Below are positions 15,978 to 25,302 of a stretch of 64,000 nt of DNA, in pieces. Position numbers and translations under genes: made by a program. The first letter of the stretch is position 1, and each line of letters starts with the position of its first letter. The notes beneath the pieces were generated by a model. The model had not been told where the DNA came from and did not search any database. It saw only the letters and a list, made by a program, of their open reading frames with translations. Source of the stretch: Sphingosinithalassobacter tenebrarum (GTDB lineage: Bacteria > Pseudomonadota > Alphaproteobacteria > Sphingomonadales > Sphingomonadaceae); the NCBI RefSeq assembly GCF_011057975.1, contig NZ_CP049109.1:3131001-3195000 (forward strand), in the 5' to 3' direction.

Positions 15978-17768
15978 ATGCGTGATTTCAAGATCGGTTC
16001 GAAACTGGCGATCGTGGGCTTTGCAGCAGTCGCAGGCCTGACGCTCGTTCTCGCTATTTCCCTGTTCCGGCTGACCGGCACCGTCCGCGCCGACATCGCC
16101 GACCGCACACAAAAGACGGTGGAAACCGCCCATAGTGTGATGGTGCATTATCACGGGCTCGAACAGAGCGGCACGCTCACGCGCGAACAGGCGCAGACTG
16201 CCGCGCTCGAAGCGATCCGCGGCATGCGCTACGGGAACGACGACTATTTCTGGGTCAACGACATGCAGCCGAAGATGGTGCTGCATCCGCTCAAGCCCGA
16301 ACTCGACGGGAAGGATATCGGCGGGCTCGTCGATGCCGACGGAGTGGCGATCTTTCGCGACATGGTCGATGTCGTGCGCGCCGATGGCGCCGGCTTCGTC
16401 AATTATCGCTGGGAAAAGCCGGGCAAGGACGAACCGCAGCCGAAGATTTCCTACGTAAAGGGCTTCGCACCCTGGGGCTGGATCGTCGGATCGGGCGTCT
16501 ATGTCGATGATCTCAACGCCGCGCTGTGGCGCGCGGGCTTCACCGACGCGTTGATCGTGCTGGGCGTTATCCTGTTCGTCGCGATGCTGATCTGGCTGAT
16601 CGGCCGCTCGATTTCGCAGCCGGTGGTGGCGCTGACGCATCGGATGCGCGCGCTGGCGAAGGACGACACCGAATCGCCGATCGTCGGCCTCGACCGCCGC
16701 GACGAAGTCGGCGAAATGGCCGCCGCGCTCGAAGTCTTCCGCGAAGGCACGCTGGCGCGCAAATCAGCCGAGGCCGCCAAGGCGAAGGCCGACGCCGAAC
16801 AGAACATGGTCGTGGCGACACTGACCAGCCATCTGGAAAGCATTGCGGAAGGCGATCTGACCGCATCGATCACCGATGACTTCCCCGAATCCTACGCGGC
16901 GCTCAAGCGCAATTTCAACGCGACTCTGGACAGTCTGCGCGGCCTGATCGGCACGATTTCGCTCTCGGCGGAATCGATCCGCACCGGCAGCGACGAAATC
17001 GCCAGCGCGTCGAACGATCTTGCGCGCCGAACCGAAAGCAATGCGGCCAGCCTGGAGGAAACCAGCGCCGCGCTCGGCCAGATGGAGGAACGCTTGCGCG
17101 CCACCGCTCAGGCCGCCGCCAAGACCTCGGGCCAGACTCAGGAGGCGCAGCGCATCGTCGTCAACGGCCGCGAAACCGCCGATCAGGTAACTGACGCGAT
17201 GAACCGCGTCGCCGACAATGCCCAGGGCATCGACGGCGTGATCGAAGGGCTGGACAAGATCGCGTTCCAGACGCGCGTTTTGGCGATGAACGCCGCAGTC
17301 GAAGCGGGACGCGCCGGCGAAGCGGGGCGTGGCTTCGCCGTCGTCGCCGATCTCGTTTCGGCGCTCGCGCTGCGATCGGAGGAGGAAGCCAAGCTCGCCC
17401 GCGTCCAGCTCACCGCGACGCAGGAGGATATCGGCATCGCCGTCGGCGCCGTTCGCCGCGTCGACGAAGCGTTCAGTGCGATTTCGGAGAGCTTCGACGG
17501 CGTACGCGCGCTGGTCGAAACGATGGCCAATGACAGCAAGGCCCAGTCCGAAGCGATCGGCGAAGTGACGACGGCGGTTGCCCAGGTCGACACTTCGACA
17601 CAACAGAACGCCGCGATGGTCGAGGAAACCTCGGCCGCCGCGCGCACGCTGGCGACCGAAGTCGACCGGATGACCGAGCAGACCGGCCACTTCAAGACCG
17701 GCGGCGGCATGACGAAGACGACCGCGCCCTGGCAATCGGCCGACGACAGCGCGGCCACGCTCCACTGA
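15978..17768 (+). CDS. Methyl-accepting chemotaxis protein with periplasmic Cache domain
   Basis: The 596-residue chemoreceptor has an N-terminal TM helix (LAIVGFAAVAGLTLVLAISL), a periplasmic single Cache domain (about 30-180, with YGNDDYFWVND, PLKPELDGKD and WGWIVGSGVYVDD), a second TM (ALIVLGVILFVAMLIWLIG), HAMP (about 210-265) and a long cytoplasmic signalling coiled coil. The hairpin tip reads FQTRVLAMNAAVEAGRAGE...GRGFAVVADLV, keeping the Glu and Arg of VEAxR but with Arg where Asn is usual after FQT. No CheB/CheR-tethering pentapeptide is seen. No che genes are adjacent. The ligand is likely a small organic acid or similar, by domain type only. Confidence 0.95.
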   Translation: MRDFKIGSKLAIVGFAAVAGLTLVLAISLFRLTGTVRADIADRTQKTVETAHSVMVHYHGLEQSGTLTREQAQTAALEAIRGMRYGNDDYFWVNDMQPKMVLHPLKPELDGKDIGGLVDADGVAIFRDMVDVVRADGAGFVNYRWEKPGKDEPQPKISYVKGFAPWGWIVGSGVYVDDLNAALWRAGFTDALIVLGVILFVAMLIWLIGRSISQPVVALTHRMRALAKDDTESPIVGLDRRDEVGEMAAALEVFREGTLARKSAEAAKAKADAEQNMVVATLTSHLESIAEGDLTASITDDFPESYAALKRNFNATLDSLRGLIGTISLSAESIRTGSDEIASASNDLARRTESNAASLEETSAALGQMEERLRATAQAAAKTSGQTQEAQRIVVNGRETADQVTDAMNRVADNAQGIDGVIEGLDKIAFQTRVLAMNAAVEAGRAGEAGRGFAVVADLVSALALRSEEEAKLARVQLTATQEDIGIAVGAVRRVDEAFSAISESFDGVRALVETMANDSKAQSEAIGEVTTAVAQVDTSTQQNAAMVEETSAAARTLATEVDRMTEQTGHFKTGGGMTKTTAPWQSADDSAATLH

Positions 17769-17794
17769 TCCGCTCTGCAAGGCCGGAGACGATA

Positions 17795-19201
17795 ATGTAC
17801 CCGATGACGATGCGCGCGGCGCTGCTCGCCTGTGGCGCTGCCACCGCCGTGGCGACGATCCCCGCCGCCCATGCCCAGACCGCCGGGCAGAGCGCCCGCG
17901 AAGCAGCGCTGGAAGCCCGGCTCGCCCGGTTGGAGGCGCGCGTCGCAGCCCTGACCGAACAGCTTGCGGCGGCGCGCGCGGAACAGGCCCCTGCGCCCCG
18001 GGCACCGTCGGTTCCGGCGGCCTCGGCGCCCACTGCGCTGCCTGTGGCTGTGGCCAGCGCGCGACCGGCGCCCGCCGCACCGCCGGCGACAACATCGGGC
18101 ACCCGCGTCACGCTTTCCGGCTTCATCAAGTTCAACGCATCGGTCAGCCGCTATGCCGATGGCGCCATCGCCGCCAATTCGGGCGGGCGCGATTTCTACG
18201 TCCCCGGCACGATTCCGGTCGGCGGGACTAGCGAAGGCGCGTCGACCGAATTTTCGGCCAAGCAGACCCGGCTCGTCGCGGGCCTTACCACGCCGGTTGA
18301 CGGAGAAACGCTGAGCGGGCTGGTCGAAATCGATTTCCAGTCCTCGCCGGGCGCCGGAAATGCGCGGATCACCAACGCCTATGCACCCGCGCTGCGCCGC
18401 ACCTGGCTGAGCTATCGCGGCTTCCTTGCCGGGCAGGAATGGACCAATTTCCAGTATCTGCCCGCGCTGCCCGAAACCACCGACTTTCTTGGGCCTTCGG
18501 AAGGCACGGTCTTCGTGCGGCAGGCGCAGCTTCGCTACACGCACAAGCTGGCCGACCGCATGAGCCTGTCGGTCGCCGCCGAAAATCCCGCGACGACCGT
18601 GGCGATCGCCGGATCGGCCGCCGTGGTCGAGGCGGGGACCGATCGCGCGCCCGATCTGACCGCACGGTTCACTGCCGATATCGGCGGGGGCAGCCAGTTG
18701 TCGCTCGCCGGGGTCAGCCGCTGGCTGACGTCGGATCAGTCGGGCATGCACGACGATGGTTTCGGATGGGGCGTGTCGGCCGCCGGCAAGCTGCGCTTCG
18801 GCCCCGCCGGGCGGCACGATCTGCGATTCATGGTTACGCACGGGCGCGGCATCGGCCGCTATGTCGGGCTCAATCTGGCGCCCGACGCGATCCTCGTTCC
18901 CGGTGCGCAGCCGCGCCTGGAAACGGTCGGCGTCACTGCCGGCTTCGCTGCGCTTCGCATCGGCTGGACACCCAGCCTGCGCTCGAACCTCGGAGCCAGC
19001 TATCAGACGATCGACTATCCCTCGGGGTTTGCGACGCCGAACGCCAACGCCTCGGCATGGAGCGCGATGGCCAATCTCTTCTACACCCCGCTCGACCATC
19101 TCGATCTCGGCATCGAGCTGCGTCGTGGCGAGCGGGAGCTGGTGTCCGGTGCCGCGGGCACGCTCGAACGGCTCGAAGTCTCGGCCCGCTACGGGTTCTA
19201 G
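17795..19201 (+). CDS. DcaP-like outer-membrane porin
   Basis: The 468-residue protein has a signal peptide (to about residue 28, ...AHAQ), a coiled-coil segment of about 40 residues (ALEARLARLEARVAALTEQL), an Ala/Pro-rich linker, and a beta-barrel domain beginning TLSGFIKFNASVSRY. It ends in the aromatic C-terminal signature YGF typical of outer-membrane beta-barrels. Order of parts matches DcaP-family trimeric porins, which admit dicarboxylates and other small anions. It starts 26 bp after the chemoreceptor and may be cotranscribed with it. Confidence 0.85.
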   Translation: MYPMTMRAALLACGAATAVATIPAAHAQTAGQSAREAALEARLARLEARVAALTEQLAAARAEQAPAPRAPSVPAASAPTALPVAVASARPAPAAPPATTSGTRVTLSGFIKFNASVSRYADGAIAANSGGRDFYVPGTIPVGGTSEGASTEFSAKQTRLVAGLTTPVDGETLSGLVEIDFQSSPGAGNARITNAYAPALRRTWLSYRGFLAGQEWTNFQYLPALPETTDFLGPSEGTVFVRQAQLRYTHKLADRMSLSVAAENPATTVAIAGSAAVVEAGTDRAPDLTARFTADIGGGSQLSLAGVSRWLTSDQSGMHDDGFGWGVSAAGKLRFGPAGRHDLRFMVTHGRGIGRYVGLNLAPDAILVPGAQPRLETVGVTAGFAALRIGWTPSLRSNLGASYQTIDYPSGFATPNANASAWSAMANLFYTPLDHLDLGIELRRGERELVSGAAGTLERLEVSARYGF

Positions 19202-19393
19202 GCTGCGCTTCGCCCTTCCAATGTAGGATTTGCTCTGCTTTGCTCGGGGGATGTGCTTCCCCTGCCCTGACCCGACCCGCGCAATGCCGGACGTCCTGGC
19301 AATGCAGGGGAAGCGAGATCAGGGGGGACGTGGTGTCTCCTTTGTCCCCTTTCGATCGATCGGTCCGGCTGACGGCCCCGCGAATCGCCCGCG

Positions 19394-20266
19394 ATGATTC
19401 GGCCCTTTACCGAGTTCGTGGCGATCGACTGGTCGGGCCAGGCCGTCGCCAGACCCAAGGGGCTGGCAGTCGCGCGCACCACGACAGGCGACGCCGCCCC
19501 CGAACTGGTCGTCCCCGAAGGCGGCTGGTCGCGCGGCGCGATTCTCGACTGGCTGATCGGCCTTGCTGACACCGGCACCCGCGCGCTGATCGGGCTCGAT
19601 CTCTCGCCCGCCTTCCCGTTCATCGACGAAGGCGCCTACTTCCCCGGCTGGGAGGCGAGCCCGCCCGACGCAAAATCGCTCTGGGCGCTGGTCGAAGCGA
19701 TCAGCAGCGACGACCCGCATCTCGGCGTCGGCAGTTTCGTGGCGCACCCGCAGGCGAAGCGCCATTTCCGCCAGCGGTTCGATTGCGGCGACCTGTTCCC
19801 CGCCGGACGCGGCCGCTTTCGCAAGGTCGAGCATGGTCAGGCGGACATGGCGCTATCGCCGTACAGCTGCTTCAATCTGGTCGGAGCGAGCCAGGTCGGT
19901 AAATCGAGCCTCACCGGCATGCGCGTCTTTCACCGGCTCGCCGGGCGCATTCCCTTCTGGCCCTTCGATCCGGTGCCCGATGCCGGCCCGCTGCTGGTCG
20001 AAATCTATACCGCCCTCCCTGCCCGGCTGGCGGGGCTGCGCAAGGGCGTGTCGAAGATCCGCGACGGCGAGACGCTCGATCGCGCGCTCGCGGCCTTTGG
20101 ATCGGCGCCGCATCGGCCGCTTGCCCGCTATGACGATCACGCGACCGACGCATTGCTCACTGCTGCATGGCTGCGCCGTGCCGCGGAACAGGAGGCGCTG
20201 TGGCGACCGGCCGGCCTCGACGCCCATGTCGCTCGCACCGAAGGCTGGACCTTCGGTGTCGTCTGA
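19394..20266 (+). CDS. DUF429-like RNase H-fold hypothetical protein
   Basis: The 290-residue soluble protein begins with FVAIDWSGQA (first strand Asp of an RNase H-like fold), continues with ALIGLDLSPAF, and has a C-terminal YDDHATDALLTAAWL acidic helix. This arrangement resembles the DUF429 predicted nuclease group. No signal peptide is present. Function is unproven. It converges with the lipoprotein gene, leaving only 4 bp. Confidence 0.75.
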   Translation: MIRPFTEFVAIDWSGQAVARPKGLAVARTTTGDAAPELVVPEGGWSRGAILDWLIGLADTGTRALIGLDLSPAFPFIDEGAYFPGWEASPPDAKSLWALVEAISSDDPHLGVGSFVAHPQAKRHFRQRFDCGDLFPAGRGRFRKVEHGQADMALSPYSCFNLVGASQVGKSSLTGMRVFHRLAGRIPFWPFDPVPDAGPLLVEIYTALPARLAGLRKGVSKIRDGETLDRALAAFGSAPHRPLARYDDHATDALLTAAWLRRAAEQEALWRPAGLDAHVARTEGWTFGVV

Positions 20267-20270
20267 ACGG

Positions 20271-20786
20271 CTATTTGTAGAGGGGGACGCAGATTTCCTC
20301 GAATTCGATCTTGAAGCGATCGGCGTCATATGCCCCCGCGTCGAGCGGCGTGATGGCGGCACGGCGCTTGTCGACTTCGCCCGGCGCCAGATCGCGGCGA
20401 TTGGCCTCGGCGCGCGCGGCGTTCATCGCGCGCACTTCGATCCGCATCGCATCCTCGACGGAAAGGTCGCCGCGGACGGCATCGTCCTTCTGCGCCACCG
20501 AAGCGATGCGGGCGCACTGGACCGCCTGTTCGAGACTCGGTTTGGGAGACGGCCCCGGCACCGGGATGGTGCTGGTCGGCGTGGCTGCAGCGGCACTGGT
20601 GTTCGACGCGGCGCTGCTGTTCGCTGGAGCAAAGGTGTCCGTCGGCAGCGGCGAGGGCGAACTGGTCGGCATTGCCGGCGGGTTGGTCGCCTCGACGGGA
20701 TCGGTGCTGTTGTTGCCGTCCCCATCGACAAACTGGCAACCGGCGAGCAGCAGCGGCGCGCCGGCAAGCGCGGCGAAACGGATCAT
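20271..20786 (-). CDS. Hypothetical lipoprotein
   Basis: This is a 171-residue predicted lipoprotein. The signal MIRFAALAGAPLLLAGC has a lipobox LAGC with the acylated Cys at about 17. A Ser/Thr/Pro/Ala-rich linker follows, then a small charged domain (AVQCARIASVAQKDDAVRG, VEVRAMNAARAEANRRDL-like, ending EEICVPLYK). The start at 20786 is set by the lipobox; the frame stays open upstream through the tRNA gene, which is not coding. No close family is recognised. Confidence 0.75.
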   Translation of the reverse strand: MIRFAALAGAPLLLAGCQFVDGDGNNSTDPVEATNPPAMPTSSPSPLPTDTFAPANSSAASNTSAAAATPTSTIPVPGPSPKPSLEQAVQCARIASVAQKDDAVRGDLSVEDAMRIEVRAMNAARAEANRRDLAPGEVDKRRAAITPLDAGAYDADRFKIEFEEICVPLYK

Positions 20787-20914
20787 CCTGGACAAGTCTT
20801 TCTCCTCATCGGCAATCGGTCGGCGATTCATATGCCCGATACAAACGTCACGGCGCCGCAACGTATCCGCCGGGGCTGGACGTGGCCGCCCGACTATCGC
20901 AAGGGAGGACCCGC

Positions 20915-20990
20915 GCCGCGTTAGCTCAGCTGGTAGAGCAACCGCCTTGTAAGCGGTAGGTCGTCCGTTCGAGTCGGACACGCGGCACCA
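20915..20990 (+). tRNA. tRNA-Thr (anticodon TGT)
   Basis: This is a 76-nt cloverleaf with encoded CCA. The acceptor GCCGCGT pairs with ACGCGGC, followed by ACCA. The D-arm contains AGCTCAGCTGGTAGAGC. The anticodon stem ACCGC/GCGGT encloses the loop CTTGTAA, giving anticodon TGT. The T-arm is GTCCG-TTCGAGT-CGGAC. The UGU anticodon reads ACA (and ACG by wobble) Thr codons. Confidence 0.98.
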
Positions 20991-21207
20991 GCCACTCCCT
21001 CCCCGCAATCAGTAAAAATGCCGACCCTCCAAGGCGGTAGAGTGAACCCTTCGCGAAATTCGCTTGCTGTTCTCGTGACATAGTTTAGAATTCATCAACA
21101 ATCAGGGTCGAAAAATACATATTGTTTTAATATGGAATACCTTCCGTACTCAGGCGGGTTTTCCATCGCTTTCAGTTGCGTACTGCATCTTTTTCAGGCG
21201 ATTCACG

Positions 21208-22315
<1,108 letters not shown>

Positions 22316-22326
<11 letters not shown>

Positions 22327-22696
22327 ACTCTTGGTCATCGACGACGAGGAACCGATCCGCAAATCGTTGGCGCTGCTGCTGGGGGCACGGGGCTATGAGG
22401 TCCTCACCGCTGCGGACGGCGACGAAGCGCTTAAATGCTTCGACGAATTCCAGCCGCATCTGGTGCTGTCGGACATGGTGATGGTGCGCCAGCAGGGCAT
22501 CGAAGTGATCCTCGCGCTGCGCAAACGCGACACCAGATTGCCGATCATCGCCATGTCGGGCGGCGCGCGCATGCAGGGCGACGATGCGCTCACCCTGGCG
22601 CGACACGTCGGTGCGACAGAGAGCATCGAAAAACCGTTCGAACCCGAAACGTTGCTCGCGATGATCGAGCGACTGCTTGCCGCCGACCCTCAGTAA
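22316..22696 (+). CDS. Single-domain response regulator
   Basis: The 126-residue stand-alone receiver has IDDEE at the N-terminus, phospho-acceptor Asp in LVLSDMVM (about 53), Thr/Ser position in AMSGG and Lys in IEKPF. There is no output domain, so it signals by protein contact or serves as a phosphate relay. It overlaps the kinase gene by 11 bp with GAGAGGA as ribosome binding site inside the kinase 3' end, which indicates tight coupling. Confidence 0.93.
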
Positions 22697-22842
22697 AGTC
22701 CGGGCGGCAGCCGCTGTGGTCGCTGCTGTCCGCCCGCGGGGCGGCGCTCCGGCCGCCAGCACCTGACGGTCGCCCCGGCAAGCAATGCAGAATGCTCCGG
22801 GTCTTGCGGCCTGTCAGCCGGCGGTTTGGATTGAAACGACAT
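22690..22842 (-). CDS. Possible 50-residue small protein
   Basis: A short frame, MSFQSKPPADRP... ending RLPPGLY, starts with ATG at 22842. A good ribosome binding site, GGAG, lies 6 nt upstream (GGAGAGACATATG). It is Pro/Arg-rich and polar with one Cys, and has no known motif. It overlaps the convergent response-regulator stop by 7 bp. It could be a chance frame; the ribosome site is the main support. Confidence 0.3.
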   Translation of the reverse strand: MSFQSKPPADRPQDPEHSALLAGATVRCWRPERRPAGGQQRPQRLPPGLY

Positions 22843-23075
22843 ATGTCTCTCCGGTTCACCCGGCATCATAGAAGTTGCTCCGCCAGCCCGGGAGCGCGTT
22901 GCCACCAATGTCGGCTTTGCTGCAGCAGATTGCGGGATGCGGGCCCGGTCGCGGCTTTGGTACCGTGATCTATGGGTCACCAGGTTCCGGCCGGCCCACG
23001 AAATGCAGCATCGGCGCCACGAACTGCCTAGCCTGCGGATTTACATCGGCAGCGGCATGGCCCTAGCGTCTCGCG
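22697..23075. other. Intergenic region between two signalling operons
   Basis: In the 379 bp between the receiver gene and the LytS-like kinase gene, only the possible 50-residue minus-strand frame (22690-22842) is seen. No convincing promoter, repeat or structured RNA is recognised in the rest. Confidence 0.5.
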
Positions 23076-24158
23076 ATGGCGCCACACTTTCACGAAAACG
23101 TCCCGAGGACGGCCGGATTGGGGATCAACATCCCCATGATGATCATCATCTGCTTCTGGGTTGCCCAGTTTTCGCTTCTCACCGCGCAGCGATTGCTGAT
23201 GGAGGAAGATGGCGGCGAGGCCGAGATACTGGTGCCCAGGATCATCGTGACGCTGGGCGCCATTACGCTGTCTATGGTGATCTACCGGCTGATCCGGTCC
23301 CGACCTTCGCTCTCGGGAGCCCGCCGGATCGGCTTCGTCCTGCTGCTCGCGCTGGTGGGATCGCTGATCCACAGCGCATTCAATTTCGGTGTCTTCCAGC
23401 TTTTCATGGCAGACATGAACTGGAACAGCTTTTCCTGGATCTCCTATTCCTACGCCATCATCCAGTGGTTCTGGGCCTATGGCGCGGTATCGGCATTGCT
23501 GCTCGCCGCCATCTACGGGGCGGAACTGCACGAGAAGGAACGCCGGCTCGCCGAAGCGCGTGCGCTGGCGCATTCGGCACAGATGCAGGCGCTGCGTTAT
23601 CAGCTCAATCCGCATTTCATGTTCAATACGCTCAATTCCATCGCGTCGCTGATTACCTCCGGTCAGGCTTCGGCGGCGGAACGGATGGTAGAGAATCTCT
23701 CCGATTTCTTGCGCGCCGCGCTGTCCATCGATCCCAGCGAGGATATCGCGCTGAAGCGCGAACTGGCGCTGCAGTCGCTGTATCTCGCGATCGAAGCCGT
23801 CCGCTTTTCCGACCGGCTCGACGTCGATATCCGAGTACCCGCGGCTCTGGAGAATACCAGAATTCCCAGCCTGATCCTGCAACCGCTGATCGAAAACGCG
23901 ATCAAGCATGGCGTGGCCCGATCGGACGGCGTGACCACGTTGCGCGTCATCGCTGAAGCTGTGGCCGACGGGTTGCGGTTCGAAGTCGCCAACACCTTGC
24001 CGGAAAGCCGAGGCGAGGCGAGTGGCGAAAGAATCGGCCTCGCCAACGTCGCCCGCCGCCTGTCGGTGCGCTATGGCGAGGATTGCCGGTTCGCGGCCGG
24101 TATCGGGCCCGAAGGCTGGTATTCGGTGAGCTTCGTCATTCCCGAGGCGGCACCATGA
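23076..24158 (+). CDS. LytS/YehU-type membrane sensor histidine kinase
   Basis: The 360-residue kinase has four predicted transmembrane helices in the first 150 residues (e.g. IPMMIIICFWVAQFSLL, VPRIIVTLGAITLSMVIY, IGFVLLLALVGSLIHSAF, ALLLAAIYG). A short coiled linker and a His_kinase domain with QLNPHFMFNTLNSIASLI follow; the phospho-acceptor is His in NPHF. The HATPase motifs are LILQPLIENAIKHG and ERIGLANVARRL. The ATGA overlap with the next gene makes a LytS-LytTR pair. Confidence 0.93.
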   Translation: MAPHFHENVPRTAGLGINIPMMIIICFWVAQFSLLTAQRLLMEEDGGEAEILVPRIIVTLGAITLSMVIYRLIRSRPSLSGARRIGFVLLLALVGSLIHSAFNFGVFQLFMADMNWNSFSWISYSYAIIQWFWAYGAVSALLLAAIYGAELHEKERRLAEARALAHSAQMQALRYQLNPHFMFNTLNSIASLITSGQASAAERMVENLSDFLRAALSIDPSEDIALKRELALQSLYLAIEAVRFSDRLDVDIRVPAALENTRIPSLILQPLIENAIKHGVARSDGVTTLRVIAEAVADGLRFEVANTLPESRGEASGERIGLANVARRLSVRYGEDCRFAAGIGPEGWYSVSFVIPEAAP

Positions 24159-24967
24159 CCATGCGGCTGCTGATCTGCGACGACGAGCCGCTGGCATCGG
24201 AACGGCTGGCGCGACTGCTCGCGCAGCGTGCCGATGTCGAGATCGTGGGCACCGCGCGCAACGGCGCCGAAGCGCTGGAGCAGGTTGCCGCGCTTGCCCC
24301 CGATGCCTTGCTGCTCGACGTCGAAATGCCCGCGCTTGACGGGTTCGACGTGGTCGAGGAACTGGCGCGGCCCAGCGAAGCGGATAGTGGCGCGGTACCG
24401 TTGATCATCTTCATCACCGCCTATCCGCAATTCGCGCCCGAAGCGTTCGACAGCGGCGCGATCGACTTTCTCACCAAGCCGGTTCGCCTCGCGCGGCTCG
24501 AGCGTGCGCTCGACCGTCTTGAACGCGCCATCGCAGATCGCAGCGCACGCCAGCGGCTCGACGAGCTTTCGCGCGAACTCACTCAGTTGCGGGCAATGCG
24601 TGCGCCCGAGCGCGAGGACGGCCGCCGCCTGATGGTCAGCCGGCGTGGGGAAATGGTAAGCGTTGCGCTCGACGGACTGGAACGCATCGGCGCCGAAGGC
24701 GAATATGTCCGCCTGTATCAGGGTGAGCAGAGCTTTTTGCATCGCGGTGCGCTGACGGCGATCTTGCCGTTGCTCGACCCGGCACGGTTCCGGCGCGTCC
24801 ATCGCTCACACATCGTGCGCACCGACTGCATCGCTTCGATCGTGCGGCGGCCGGCGGGTGGATTCCGCATCGTAACGACGCGTGACGAAACCGTTCCGGT
24901 GGGGCGCACCTATCACGGCGTCGTACGCGAGATCCTCGATGCACAGAGCCTGAACTCCGAAGGCTGA
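24155..24967 (+). CDS. LytTR family response regulator
   Basis: The 270-residue regulator has an N-terminal receiver (CDDEP; phospho-acceptor Asp in LLLDVEMP near 54; Thr in FITAYP; Lys in LTKPV) and a C-terminal LytTR DNA-binding domain (about 165-265, with GEYVRLYQGEQSFLHRG and FRRVHRSHIVRTD). The start at 24155 overlaps the kinase stop by ATGA. LytTR proteins bind pairs of direct repeats; the TonB receptor promoter just downstream is a candidate target (inference). Confidence 0.94.
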   Translation: MTMRLLICDDEPLASERLARLLAQRADVEIVGTARNGAEALEQVAALAPDALLLDVEMPALDGFDVVEELARPSEADSGAVPLIIFITAYPQFAPEAFDSGAIDFLTKPVRLARLERALDRLERAIADRSARQRLDELSRELTQLRAMRAPEREDGRRLMVSRRGEMVSVALDGLERIGAEGEYVRLYQGEQSFLHRGALTAILPLLDPARFRRVHRSHIVRTDCIASIVRRPAGGFRIVTTRDETVPVGRTYHGVVREILDAQSLNSEG

Positions 24968-25302
24968 CTAATACGTTTCGCACCTATACCATCTTGGCAT
25001 GATCGCTCATGCCGGCATCGAACGTCCTACGCAGGAATATTTTATCCAATATAACAGCCATATACCAGTTATTTTCGTCGCTAAGTCAGGCTCCTGTTGC
25101 CAAAACGCAACATAGCCGTAGCAATTTATAGTACGTTACGTACCTTTTTCTTGGGCCTGCGCGTCCTTGAGGGCTAGCCCTTCGGACAAGGCCGGCGCTG
25201 TCGTGGCGTGGTGTCAGGGATACGGGACGGTCCGGTTCGGGCTCCCCCACTCTCACTCGCAGGACGCCGCCGCCGGCCCTCATGACGAACAGGGAATTGA
25301 TG
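24968..25302. promoter_or_regulatory. AT-rich leader region of the TonB receptor gene
   Basis: This is a 335-bp gene-free stretch. The first half is AT-rich (around 25035-25130). The palindrome GTACGTTACGTAC at 25131-25143 is the clearest symmetric site and lies about 160 bp upstream of the receptor start. No gene or riboswitch is recognised. Confidence 0.4.

Noticed and set aside
20787..21008. Upstream extension of the lipoprotein frame
   Set aside because: It reads antisense through tRNA-Thr; the lipobox sets the start at 20786.
20915..21207. tRNA-Thr as an integration site for a mobile element
   Set aside because: No integrase, no repeat of the tRNA 3' end in the window, and flanking genes are ordinary chromosomal types.
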